Source: Nonomuraea soli (GTDB taxonomy: Bacteria > Actinomycetota > Actinomycetes > Streptosporangiales > Streptosporangiaceae). Taken from it: a stretch of DNA of 64,000 bases. Location: the NCBI RefSeq assembly GCF_013761175.1, contig NZ_JACDUR010000005.1:158970-222969 (forward strand), in the 5' to 3' direction. This document shows, one piece after another, positions 25,976 to 33,728 of this stretch. Made by a program: the position numbers and the translations under genes. The first letter of the stretch is position 1, and every line of letters starts with the position of its first letter. The notes under the pieces were generated by a model. The model searched no databases, was not told the origin of the DNA, and saw nothing but the letters and a program-made list of their open reading frames with translations.

Positions 25976-26074
25976 CCCGTCGCCCGTCGCCCGTCGCCCG
26001 TCGCCCGTCGCCCGTCGCCCGTCGCCCGTCGCCCGTCGCCCGTCGCCCGTCGCCCGTCGCCCGTCGCCCGTCGC
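25976..26074. repeat. 7-bp tandem array (CGCCCGT, about 13 copies)
   Basis: Thirteen uninterrupted perfect copies of CGCCCGT run from 25981 to 26071, with partial units at both ends. The array starts at the foot of the tex hairpin. It is not in a credible gene: because seven is not a multiple of three, it reads as a heptapeptide repeat in every frame. Perfect identity between copies points to recent slipped-strand expansion, so copy number probably varies between isolates. Confidence 0.92.
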
Positions 26075-26599
26075 AAGGTCTTCACACGCGGGCGCTTCGC
26101 GCAACCCGGTTCAGGCCGTCTCCCAGTCGCGCCACAGCCGCGACCCCTGGCGGCCCTCGCTCCGCGAGGACGTCTTCCCGAGGCGCGGGCTGCGCCCGCG
26201 CACCCCATGGTCCTCCGCCTCGCCTCGAAAATTGGTCGCCAGGGAACGCCGCTCATCGAACCACCCAGGCTGAGCCGAGACGCGTCGAAGGGTTTCGTGG
26301 AGGGACTACAGGCCCTCGCTGCCGCTCATCGCCTTCGGTCTGTTCGGCATGGGGCTTCGTGCTGGTCGACGGCGCGCCCTTCATCTGCCGACGGCAGGCA
26401 ACCCACGAAGGCGTCCGCCATCTCCACAAGGTCAGCCCGAGAAGACAGGCGGCCCTCTCGATGGGGTGAGGCACGGGAAGGCAACCCACCTGCTCGACAG
26501 GGTGACTGCTAAGAATGCCGCCCCACCCTCGACAAGGTGAGGCCGCGCCCGACAAAGCCGGAGACTCACCCACGACACCCTGTGCGCCACCACCCGCCC
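26075..26599. other. Intergenic region without a convincing gene
   Basis: No frame here has actinomycete-like codon use through its length. Visible elements are a short hairpin, GCGCGGGC-TGC-GCCCGCGC at 26183-26201, and three loosely spaced copies of CTCGA(n2-3)GGTGA near 26457, 26491 and 26527. Both flanking genes (tex and the membrane protein) end here, so it is a convergent 3' region. Confidence 0.55.
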
Positions 26600-28381
26600 T
26601 CAGCCCTTCAACGTCACCCTCTTCCGCGACGCCCCAGGGAAGACAACAATCAGGTGCTCCTCCTCGCCCGCCTCGTCGACCCGCACGTAGACGCGGAGCC
26701 GGTAGCGGCCCTTGCCGGCGATGGCCAGGTTCGGCATCGGGGCGCCCGCGCCCACCTCTCCGCCCTCACCCATGTACGGCACGGTCAGGTCCCCGCTGCG
26801 GCTGAGGATCGGCACCTCGTTGACCTGGTCCCATCCGGCGGTACGAGCTGGTGGCGCGGTGCGGAAGGCCTTCACGGTGAGGCACAGATTGCTGACGTCA
26901 GCGACGTGCCCGATGAGCGCCCCGCTGCCGTCCACCCCGATGCCGGAAGGATCCTTGAAGACCTTGTCCATCAGCTCCTCGTCCGAGCCGCCGGTGGTCT
27001 CGTCGTTGGGGTCGTGGACCAGGTAGCCGGGGTCGCCGTCGACGAACAGGAAGTAGTTCGCCGTGGCCTGACGGACGCCCTTGGTGCGTGGCCAGGGGTC
27101 ACGGCATCTGGCGTTCTGCTCGGCGATGTAGTCGGTCTCCGCTGCCTGCGATTCGGCGGTCGATCGCAGCAGTTCGGGCTGGGTCGCGCCGATGATCTCC
27201 GGGCAGATGTAGACGAGGTCCCACGCCTCGGCGCCCTGGGCGGCACGCTCGCTCCCGGCCCGCGTCAGGATCGCCTTCTGTTCATCGCGGTCTTTCGCAC
27301 GGCACAACGCCCGGCCGTACGAGAGGACCTGCTGGTCCGACAGCGTGTCCGGGAACATGGGCGGGACACCGGCGAAGGTACGCCGTGCGAGGCACAGGAA
27401 TTCGGCCTCCCGCTCGTGGGGTTTCAGGTCTCCGAAGGAGGATCGGCTGTAGCAGCCCGCGAACCGGCCGGTGAAGGTGAGGTGCGGGGACTGTTCCGGC
27501 TCGATCAGTCCGATGATCGGCAGGATGACTATGGCCGCCACCGTGACGCGGACAGCGCGCCGCGGTGCGCGTGGCGGGTCGGTCGGGTGGCCGCCGATCG
27601 ACGACAGTTCACGGGCGGTCGCCGCGAGCCAGAGGGTGCCGATGAGTCCTACCGCGTCCATGACGATCGCCGGCATGGGGTTGGCGTGTCCGAGCAGGCC
27701 AGCGAGAAGGTTGTACGGGATCACCAGCAAGAAGACGCTCAGCGACAGCCACCCGGAGACGAGCGTGCCCCGGCTCCACCGGCCGTCGCGCCGCTGGCCG
27801 ACGATGGTGAGGATGATCGCTGTCAGCGCGCAGAGTGTCAGGCCGGTGGCGAGGGCCTCGCTCATGGGAAGTTCCAGGACGTCGAGTTCGTCGAGCAGGT
27901 CGTTGGCCATGGCGGCCAGCCCGATCGCGAACATCGCTCCGGCCGCGGCGCGCAGCACGCGGGACCGCCAGCGGATGACGGTCAGGTAAAGGGCGTAGAT
28001 GGCGGCCCACAGCACGAGGTTGAAGGCGCTGTCGCCCGCGTCTGGGAACAGTGCGATGGGGATCCACAGCACCAGGGCGTACGCCACCGCGAGATACAGC
28101 AGCCATCGCAGCAGCTTCGTTCTGCGGTTCAGGGCTCCTCGGGCAGGGGGACGCAGGATCAGCCACAGGAGTGCGGCCTTCACCAGGGCGGCTGCGAGGA
28201 GGGCCGCGGTGGTGAGGGTGTCGAATCCGTTCTGGGCGAAGAAGCTTGCGTGGGCTGGTGGCGCCCATTCGACGGCTACCCAGAGCCAGGCGTCGCCGAG
28301 CGCCAGGCCCGCGACGGTCGCGGCGAGGGCCAGACCTACTGATGCGATCCTGAAAAGTCGCCATAAGGTGTCCGCGGGCAT
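26600..28381 (-). CDS. Large multi-pass membrane protein of unknown function
   Basis: A 593-residue protein I do not recognise. The first 290 residues hold about eight hydrophobic helices (for example SVGLALAATVAGLALGDAWL, ILTIVGQ, VSGWLSLSVFLLVIPYNLLA, VTVAAIVILPIIGLIEP). The remaining 300 residues are a soluble, probably extracytoplasmic domain with several cysteines (GCYSRSS, FLCLARR, ALCRAKD, YICPEII, NARCRDP, NLCLTV), consistent with disulfides outside the membrane. The C-terminal part, RYRLRVYVRVDEAGEEEHLI, looks like a beta-sandwich. The ATG at 28381 is the first plausible start and places the first helix correctly. Confidence 0.65.
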   Translation of the reverse strand: MPADTLWRLFRIASVGLALAATVAGLALGDAWLWVAVEWAPPAHASFFAQNGFDTLTTAALLAAALVKAALLWLILRPPARGALNRRTKLLRWLLYLAVAYALVLWIPIALFPDAGDSAFNLVLWAAIYALYLTVIRWRSRVLRAAAGAMFAIGLAAMANDLLDELDVLELPMSEALATGLTLCALTAIILTIVGQRRDGRWSRGTLVSGWLSLSVFLLVIPYNLLAGLLGHANPMPAIVMDAVGLIGTLWLAATARELSSIGGHPTDPPRAPRRAVRVTVAAIVILPIIGLIEPEQSPHLTFTGRFAGCYSRSSFGDLKPHEREAEFLCLARRTFAGVPPMFPDTLSDQQVLSYGRALCRAKDRDEQKAILTRAGSERAAQGAEAWDLVYICPEIIGATQPELLRSTAESQAAETDYIAEQNARCRDPWPRTKGVRQATANYFLFVDGDPGYLVHDPNDETTGGSDEELMDKVFKDPSGIGVDGSGALIGHVADVSNLCLTVKAFRTAPPARTAGWDQVNEVPILSRSGDLTVPYMGEGGEVGAGAPMPNLAIAGKGRYRLRVYVRVDEAGEEEHLIVVFPGASRKRVTLKG

Positions 28382-28808
28382 GGGTCGCGATCTTAGCGTG
28401 ACGCGGTTCGGGGAGGACGGGGTGAGATGTATCGGCTCGCGCCGGCTCCACCGACCGGGGGCGACCGATGCCCGCCCCGCCGTCCCGAGGGCGACGAGCG
28501 GTGGGAGGGCGACGAGCCATCGGAGGGCGATGTGACCGGCTCACCGATGACCGGTGGGCGATCCGGCGAGCTCACCCAGGACCGGCGGGCGACGCGGTGG
28601 GCTCATCCACGACCAAGGGCAGAGCCATACGCGCCCAGCGACCCGGGACGGTGGGATGGCGCACCGCATGCCGCCACGAGCAGCAGGGCTCGTGGACAAG
28701 GAGGCGGTCGCCCACCGGCCTCCGCCGCCCGCCGTACGACAAGCACGGCACGTACGGCGAGCGCCGGAAGAACGGCGGGCAGCGCGGCGCGGGCTCTACG
28801 GCGAGGGC
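28382..28808. other. Intergenic region between membrane protein and reductase genes
   Basis: About 430 bp with no convincing coding sequence. It contains degenerate GGGCGACGAG-type repeats around 28485-28530 and a perfect 8-bp hairpin, CCACGAGC/GCTCGTGG at 28674-28695, which could terminate the reductase transcript reading leftwards. The promoter of the membrane protein gene should lie at its left end. Confidence 0.5.
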
Positions 28809-29393
28809 TCAGGCGTGCAGGGTGGGCCGGTAGGTGAGTTCCTGGATGTGCCCGTCGAGCGTCCGGCTCTCGATCAGCTCCAGGTCGAAGTCCACCGCCC
28901 CCCGGAAGATGGGATCCGCCCCCGTTCGACCACTGATGACCGGAAAGACCGTCACCTGGACCCTGTCGACCAGCCCGGCGGCCATCAGTGCCCGGTTCAT
29001 CGCCAGGCTGCCATGGGAGCGCAACGGCACCGCGGACTCCTGCTTGAGCCGGGCCACGACGTCGACGGCGTCGCTGCTGGCGAGGGTGCTGTCGGGCCAG
29101 GTGAGGGGGGCTTGGAGGGTCGTCGACACGACGGTGGTCGGCAGGTTCCTGAGCCGGGTGTTCACCGGGTCGTTGACCTGCGACTCCTCGTCGCTGGGCC
29201 CCAGTACCTCGACGAACTGCCGGAAGGTGTTGGCGCCGAGCACGAGCCGCTGCTTCTCGCTGTACAGGGCCAGGCGGCGGGCGAGGAACTCCGGGCCCTG
29301 CTTGCCCCAGTAGCCGCCCCAGTCACCGTCGCTGGTGTACGAGCCGTAGCCGTCGAGGGTGGAGAAGACGTCGAAGGTGTAGGTCGCGGTCAT
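28809..29393 (-). CDS. Dihydrofolate reductase-fold protein (RibD C-terminal family)
   Basis: A 194-residue protein with the RibD_C/DHFR-like fold: N-terminal YTFDVFSTLDGYGSY, then LVLGANTFRQFVE, PLRSHGSLAMNRALMAAGLV and the closing DRVQVTVFPVISGRTG. This family is large in actinobacteria and probably uses NADPH to reduce small heterocycles, but it is not the housekeeping folate enzyme, because that lacks the SHGSLAMN-type segment. It stands alone: the next gene upstream is 124 bp away. Confidence 0.85.
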   Translation of the reverse strand: MTATYTFDVFSTLDGYGSYTSDGDWGGYWGKQGPEFLARRLALYSEKQRLVLGANTFRQFVEVLGPSDEESQVNDPVNTRLRNLPTTVVSTTLQAPLTWPDSTLASSDAVDVVARLKQESAVPLRSHGSLAMNRALMAAGLVDRVQVTVFPVISGRTGADPIFRGAVDFDLELIESRTLDGHIQELTYRPTLHA

Positions 29394-29516
29394 GCTGATC
29401 TCCTGGAGTGCTGTGGAGCGCCGGTCGGAGGGACAGACCGGCGGGCGGGGTGAAACTCATCGCCGTGCGCCGCCTCGTTCGGAAGCGCCGCGCGCAGCCC
29501 GGGTGCTGGGCGACCT

Positions 29517-30671
29517 CTAGGCGCCGGAAGTCAGCGGCGCCGGCATGCCGTCGGTGAACAGCACGGAGTCGACCTGGTCGAGCGCCACTCTCAACGCTCC
29601 CAGGGCGACGCTGTCGGCTCCTAAGGTCGAGGCCCTGATCTCCGGCACGCGCAGGCACAGCCGGTCGAGCTCGTGTGCGAGCGGGTCGACGATGAGGTCG
29701 GCCGAGCGCGACCATCCGCCGCCGAGGACGACGACCTGCGGGTCGAGGGCCAGGACCAGCGCCGCGGCGCCGATCGCGAGGTCCTTGACGTACCGGCGCA
29801 ACGCGGCCCTGGCCTCGCGGTCACCGGCGCGGACCTGATCGAACACCCAGGCCGCCCGGTCGTCGGGGTGCACCTCGGGGGGCATGCCCGGGCAGTTGTC
29901 CAGGTGGGAGGGCGCGCTCAGCCACCGGACCGCCTTCAGGGCGCCGATCTCGCCCGCGGCCCCGCCGTACCCTCGGCGCAGCGTGCCGTCGAGGATGAGC
30001 CCGGCGCCGATCCGCATGCCGGCCAGCACGTAGACGATGTCGTCGGCGTCCTGGGCCACGCCTTTCCAGCGTTCGGCGACGGCGCCGAGCTTGCAGTCGT
30101 TCTCGACGAGGATCGGGCAGGAGAACCTGGTCGACAGGTGGTCGGCGGGCGACACGCTCGCCCAGCCGGGTAGCGGGGTGAACAGGGTGGTGCGCCCGGT
30201 GGCGTCGACCGGTCCCGTCACGCCGACGGTCACGGCCCAGATCCGGTCGTGGCGCATGCCCGCCGCGTCGAGGCACTCGGTGATCGCGGTGTCGACGGCG
30301 GCGAGCCGTACGGCCGGGTCGGCCTCGGGCTCGACGGGCACCCGGTGGCTGCGGACGACCTCGCCCTCGAGGTCGGCGAGCAGGACGAGGATCTTGTGCG
30401 CGCCGACGTCGACGCCGAGTACGTGGCCCGCGTCGGCGTTGAAGCGGTAGCGGCGGGCCGGGCGCCCCACGGTGCTGCCGTCGGGCTCGACGACCTTGAC
30501 CCACCCGTCGGTGACCAGGCCGCGCACGACGACGTCGGTGCCGGGCCGCGACAGGCCCGTACGGCCGGCGAGTTCGGTGACGGTGGCGGGAGGCTGTCCG
30601 CGCATCGCCCTGACGATGCTGAGAGAGTTGTGCTCGCGGAGCTTGCTGACGTCCGCTCCAGCCCCATCCAT
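29517..30671 (-). CDS. ROK-family transcriptional regulator (NagC/XylR type) lacking the zinc motif
   Basis: About 384 residues: an N-terminal winged helix (NSLSIVRAMRGQPPATVTEL, GLSRPGTDVVVRGLV), then an ASKHA sugar-kinase-like domain with GVDVGAHKILVLLADL, the ENDCKLGAVAE segment and a glycine-rich RIGAGLILDG. ROK regulators normally carry an EIGHM-type His and a CxCGxxGCxE zinc site; here the region reads AGEIGALKAV and then SHLDNCPGMPPE, so the His and all but one Cys are missing. It should still bind DNA, but sugar sensing may differ. ATG 30671 was chosen; GTG 30677 is possible. An AT-rich stretch at 30697-30717, rare in this genome, marks the promoter. Confidence 0.82.
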   Translation of the reverse strand: MDGAGADVSKLREHNSLSIVRAMRGQPPATVTELAGRTGLSRPGTDVVVRGLVTDGWVKVVEPDGSTVGRPARRYRFNADAGHVLGVDVGAHKILVLLADLEGEVVRSHRVPVEPEADPAVRLAAVDTAITECLDAAGMRHDRIWAVTVGVTGPVDATGRTTLFTPLPGWASVSPADHLSTRFSCPILVENDCKLGAVAERWKGVAQDADDIVYVLAGMRIGAGLILDGTLRRGYGGAAGEIGALKAVRWLSAPSHLDNCPGMPPEVHPDDRAAWVFDQVRAGDREARAALRRYVKDLAIGAAALVLALDPQVVVLGGGWSRSADLIVDPLAHELDRLCLRVPEIRASTLGADSVALGALRVALDQVDSVLFTDGMPAPLTSGA

Positions 30672-30776
30672 GGCCACGGAACCCCCATTTTGTCAAAGGC
30701 TCATCATATATAAGCATCGTCCGGCACGCACTATGCTGCACTCTGACACCCGTGCGCCCTGAGGGAGTATTCGACG

Positions 30777-30863
30777 ATGTACAAGGAATTCGCCGCCGAG
30801 GCCGTGGTCTGGCTGCTTCCCGTGGTGGTCCTCATCGGCCTGGCACTGATGATCACTGCCTGA
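30777..30863 (+). CDS. Predicted 28-aa membrane peptide
   Basis: The short ORF MYKEFAAEAVVWLLPVVVLI, continuing GLALMITA, encodes a single hydrophobic helix with a short charged N-terminus. It has a GAGGGAG ribosome-binding site about ten bases upstream, a TATGCT -10-like element at 30732-30737, and is followed within 8 bp by a hairpin terminator. That complete small transcription unit is the main argument that it is real. Its function is unknown; one-helix peptides of this size often modulate membrane complexes. Confidence 0.55.
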   Translation: MYKEFAAEAVVWLLPVVVLIGLALMITA

Positions 30864-30870
30864 TCGTCGA

Positions 30871-30901
30871 ATGGGCGGCCCCCGCGAGGAGAGCCGCCCA
30901 T
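30871..30901. terminator. Bidirectional hairpin terminator
   Basis: Nine-base perfect inverted repeat ATGGGCGGC (30871-30879) and GCCGCCCAT (30893-30901), with a 13-base loop. It separates the small membrane peptide gene on the plus strand from the convergent secreted-protein gene. Confidence 0.72.
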
Positions 30902-30914
30902 CATCGATGGCCTG

Positions 30915-31337
30915 TCAGCTGTAGTAGGTGTAGCTCACCACCGTACGCACGTCGGTGTACCAACGGCTGAGGTCCCCGTATTCCCAGCGGTCCCAGTAGC
31001 CGTCGAGCTTGTCCGTGCGGATCGTGCACCCGCCCCACTTCACGCGGCGCGCCCGGATGTCGCCGATGTGGTCGCGGCAGGTCCCCATCTTGTGGCCGTT
31101 GACCCGCAGCGTGACGGTGAGCCTGGCCCGGTAGAGGTTCGTGCGGGAGATGTTGGTGACGCGGACCCTGATCTTGCAGGTGTCCTTGCACCGGCCGATG
31201 TAGATCTTCTGGCGAAGGTGCTTGGGCGCCGACACCTCGGCGCTCTCGGAAACGGTTGCGGATGACGGCTGGCCTGCCAGCCCTAACGAGGTCGCCGCGC
31301 TGAGCGCGACGAGGACGCCGGCGAGACGTCGGTTCAT
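30915..31337 (-). CDS. Small secreted protein of unknown function
   Basis: A 140-residue protein with a Sec signal peptide (MNRRLAGVLVALSAATSLGL, cleavage probably after SSA). The mature part of about 110 residues is rich in beta-strand-forming residues and has four cysteines (GRCKDTCKIRVRV, MGTCRD, GGCTIR), suggesting two disulfides outside the cell. It ends in aromatic residues (VVSYTYYS). ATG 31337 was chosen because the signal peptide begins there. It follows the sigma factor gene after 71 bp on the same strand and may belong to its transcript. I do not recognise the family. Confidence 0.72.
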   Translation of the reverse strand: MNRRLAGVLVALSAATSLGLAGQPSSATVSESAEVSAPKHLRQKIYIGRCKDTCKIRVRVTNISRTNLYRARLTVTLRVNGHKMGTCRDHIGDIRARRVKWGGCTIRTDKLDGYWDRWEYGDLSRWYTDVRTVVSYTYYS

Positions 31338-31408
31338 GCGACATTGCCCCCAGATATGTGTGGCCCCCACCCTCGATTGACCTCCACGGCCGGGCCGAAG
31401 TCAACCGG

Positions 31409-32290
31409 TTATGACGCCCAGGCGAGCAAATCCCGGCGCTCGCGTAACCGCTTCAACGCCTGCTTCTCCAGTTGCCTGATCCGTTCGCGGGTCAGCCCCA
31501 GATGTTCGCCGATCTCGCGGTAGGTCTGGACCGGCCGGCCCGCCAGGCCGTAGCGGGCGTTGACGATGTAGGCCTCCCGGTACGGCAGGCGCTCGACCCA
31601 GCCGCGGATGGAGTCGCCGAGCACCCGCTGCTCCATGAAGTCCTGCACGTGCAGCCCGTCCTCCTCGACGATGAGGTCGCCGATGCTGCCCTCGCCGTCG
31701 GCGCCCACCGCGATGTCGAGGCTGACGGTGTCCTGGCCGAAGCGCCGCAGCTCGGCGATCTGCTCCGCCGTACGCCCCACCGCCTCGGCCAGTTCCTCCG
31801 GTCTCGGCTCGCGGCCGAGGTCCACCAGCAGCCTGCGCTCGGCGCGCAGCAGCCGGGTCAGCTCCTCCCCCACGTGCACGGGCAGGCGAACCGTTCTGGA
31901 TTTGTCGTTGAGCCCGCGCTCGATCGCCTGGCGGATCCACCACATGGCGTAGGTGGAGAACTTGTAGCCGCGCGCGTAGTCGAACTTCTCGACGGCGCGG
32001 ATCAGCCCGAGGTTGCCCTCCTGGATGACGTCGAGCAGCGGCAGACCGCGGTTGGCGAAGCGTTTGGCCGCCGAGACGACGAGCCGGAGGTTGGAGCGGA
32101 TCAGCCGCTCGCGGGCGCGCAGCCCGTCGAGCCTGATGGCCTCCAGCGACGGATCGGGCGGGCCGCCTTCGATCAGGTGCGTGGCGTAGAGCCCGGCCTC
32201 GATGCGCCGGGCCAGCTCGACCTCCTCATCGGCGGTGAGCAGACGGGTGCGGCCAATCTCCGCCAGATAGGCGCCCAGCGAGTCCGACAT
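31409..32290 (-). CDS. RNA polymerase sigma factor, sigma-70 group 2 (HrdD/SigB-like)
   Basis: A 293-residue sigma factor. Region 1.2 is LGAYLAEIGRTRLLTADEEV. Region 2 contains the core-binding and -10 recognition part NLGLIRAVEKFDYARGYKFS and TYAMWWIRQAIERGL. Region 3 follows, then region 4.2 REIGEHLGLTRERIRQLEKQ. It lacks the long N-terminal domain of a primary sigma, so it is a group 2 (non-essential primary-like) factor. ATG 32290 was chosen at the homology start. A STAS protein gene lies 10 bp upstream on the same strand, suggesting partner-switch control of this sigma or of another one. Confidence 0.9.
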   Translation of the reverse strand: MSDSLGAYLAEIGRTRLLTADEEVELARRIEAGLYATHLIEGGPPDPSLEAIRLDGLRARERLIRSNLRLVVSAAKRFANRGLPLLDVIQEGNLGLIRAVEKFDYARGYKFSTYAMWWIRQAIERGLNDKSRTVRLPVHVGEELTRLLRAERRLLVDLGREPRPEELAEAVGRTAEQIAELRRFGQDTVSLDIAVGADGEGSIGDLIVEEDGLHVQDFMEQRVLGDSIRGWVERLPYREAYIVNARYGLAGRPVQTYREIGEHLGLTRERIRQLEKQALKRLRERRDLLAWAS

Positions 32291-32300
32291 GCATCGCCGA

Positions 32301-32690
32301 CTACCCCGCAAAGGGCGGCGAATGCCCCGATTCGCCAAGTTCCGCGATGGCCAGCTCGGCGGTCGGCCTGAGGTCGAAGAACTTGTCGAGCGCGGTCAGC
32401 TCGAACAGGTGCTTGACCCGCCCGTGCAGGCCCGTGAGCAACAGCCGGCCGCCGGAGGCGGTCACCGCCTTGTGGAGGTAGACCAGGACCGACAGGCCGG
32501 AGCTGTCGCAGACGTCGACCGCCTGCAGGTCGATGACGAGCAGCGGCGGCTGGGTGAGGTCGAGGGCCTTGGTGACCCGTTCGCGCACCTCGGCGGCGGA
32601 GGCGAAGTCGAAGTCTCCGGAGAGCCTGGCGATGACGCTCGGCCCTTGCAGGCCAAGGCTGATCGACAGAGCTTGTTGCTCCGAATTCAC
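32301..32690 (-). CDS. STAS-domain anti-anti-sigma factor
   Basis: A 129-residue protein with a single STAS domain: ARLSGDFDFASAAEVRERV, LLVIDLQAVDVCDSSGLSVL and a closing ELTALDKFF. The serine of the DSSGLS motif is the usual phosphorylation site for an anti-sigma kinase. In the unphosphorylated state such proteins bind the anti-sigma factor and free sigma. It is directly upstream of a sigma factor gene in the same operon (10 bp gap). No anti-sigma kinase gene is adjacent; the nearest HATPase_c_2 gene is the MEDS protein at 40185-41114. Confidence 0.9.
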   Translation of the reverse strand: MNSEQQALSISLGLQGPSVIARLSGDFDFASAAEVRERVTKALDLTQPPLLVIDLQAVDVCDSSGLSVLVYLHKAVTASGGRLLLTGLHGRVKHLFELTALDKFFDLRPTAELAIAELGESGHSPPFAG

Positions 32691-32707
32691 CGACTCTCCT
32701 CCAGGGT

Positions 32708-33685
32708 TTAGGAGAAATAGTTCCGCGGGGTGTGCACCAGCATCTGCTCTATCTGCCCATCGCTCACGCCCGCGACACGCAGAGCAGGCAAGACGTCGTC
32801 GTGAATGTGATCGTAGCGCCAGTTCGGTGCCGCTGTCTGGAGTGCTTCGTCCCAGGAGCCGCCGAAGTAATCCATGAAACAGGCGCTGTCATGACTTAGC
32901 ACCATACGGTCCGAGTACCCGCGGGCGCAAAGGGCCGCGACGGTCTCCACCCGCTGCGAGGTGGGGTTGTACAGGTCGAGCCCGAACCGGTCCATGCCCA
33001 GGATCGCCCCCTGGTCGGCCAGCTTCATCAGATAGTCGAGATCGTTGCTGTCACCGGCGTGTCCCACCACCACCTTGGTCAGGTCGACGCCCTCCTTGGC
33101 GAACAGGTCGAGGGCGAGCAGCCCGCTCTGGGTGAAGGAGTTGGTGTGCACGGTGATCGGCGCGCCGGTGCGCACGTGCGCCTGGGCGGCCGCCCGGCAG
33201 ATGCGCTCGACGCCGGGCGTGAGCCCCTTCTGCTCCACCACGCACTTGATGAAGGCGGCCTTGACCCCGGTGTCGGCGATGCCCACGGTCAGGTCGCGCA
33301 CGAAGTCGTCGACCATCGGGTCGGGGATGTCGAACAGCAGCCCCGGCCCCCGGTGCTCGTACTGGTGCGGGATCTCGTCATAGCTGTAGAGCCCCGTCGC
33401 CGGGATGATGGTGAGCTCGGGCACCTGCTCGTTGATGCGCTGGATACGCGGGATGTAGCGCCCGAGCCCCCACACCGTGGGGTCGGCGATCGTGGTGACC
33501 CCCTTGGCGACGAGGCCCCTCAGCTTGGTGACGGCGTCGGCGACCCGGAACTCCTCATCCCACCAGGAGCCCTGGCCGTAGTTGTCGAGATGCTCGGTGG
33601 CCACCACGAAGACGTGCTCGTGCATGAGCGTCTGCCCGAGCGAGTCGACGTCGACGGGTCCGCGGACGGAGTTGACGAAAGGCAT
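32708..33685 (-). CDS. Phosphotriesterase-family metal-dependent hydrolase (lactonase-like)
   Basis: A 325-residue TIM-barrel enzyme of the PTE/PLL group. Metal ligands can be assigned: HEHV near residue 22, the bridging Lys in AAFIKCVV, His in ITVHTNSF, His in VVGHAGDS and Asp in VLSHDSA. Members hydrolyse lactones, including acyl-homoserine lactones, and some organophosphates; the natural substrate here is open. It sits between the MetRS gene (43 bp) and the STAS gene (17 bp) on the same strand, probably in one transcript. The neighbours give no hint about substrate. Confidence 0.87.
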   Translation of the reverse strand: MPFVNSVRGPVDVDSLGQTLMHEHVFVVATEHLDNYGQGSWWDEEFRVADAVTKLRGLVAKGVTTIADPTVWGLGRYIPRIQRINEQVPELTIIPATGLYSYDEIPHQYEHRGPGLLFDIPDPMVDDFVRDLTVGIADTGVKAAFIKCVVEQKGLTPGVERICRAAAQAHVRTGAPITVHTNSFTQSGLLALDLFAKEGVDLTKVVVGHAGDSNDLDYLMKLADQGAILGMDRFGLDLYNPTSQRVETVAALCARGYSDRMVLSHDSACFMDYFGGSWDEALQTAAPNWRYDHIHDDVLPALRVAGVSDGQIEQMLVHTPRNYFS

Positions 33686-33728
33686 GGCGAGTCCTCCATA
33701 CCGGCTGGTCGGTGTGCCACACCGTACG

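Noticed and set aside
25976..26074. Coding repeat, since the minus strand reads ATGDGRR over and over.
   Set aside because: A 7-bp perfect repeat gives a heptapeptide repeat in every frame. There is no start site, family similarity or adjoining coding sequence.
26200..26573. Several small open frames on both strands between tex and the membrane protein gene.
   Set aside because: They lack ribosome-binding sites and have mixed codon use with many rare codons; none contains a recognisable motif.
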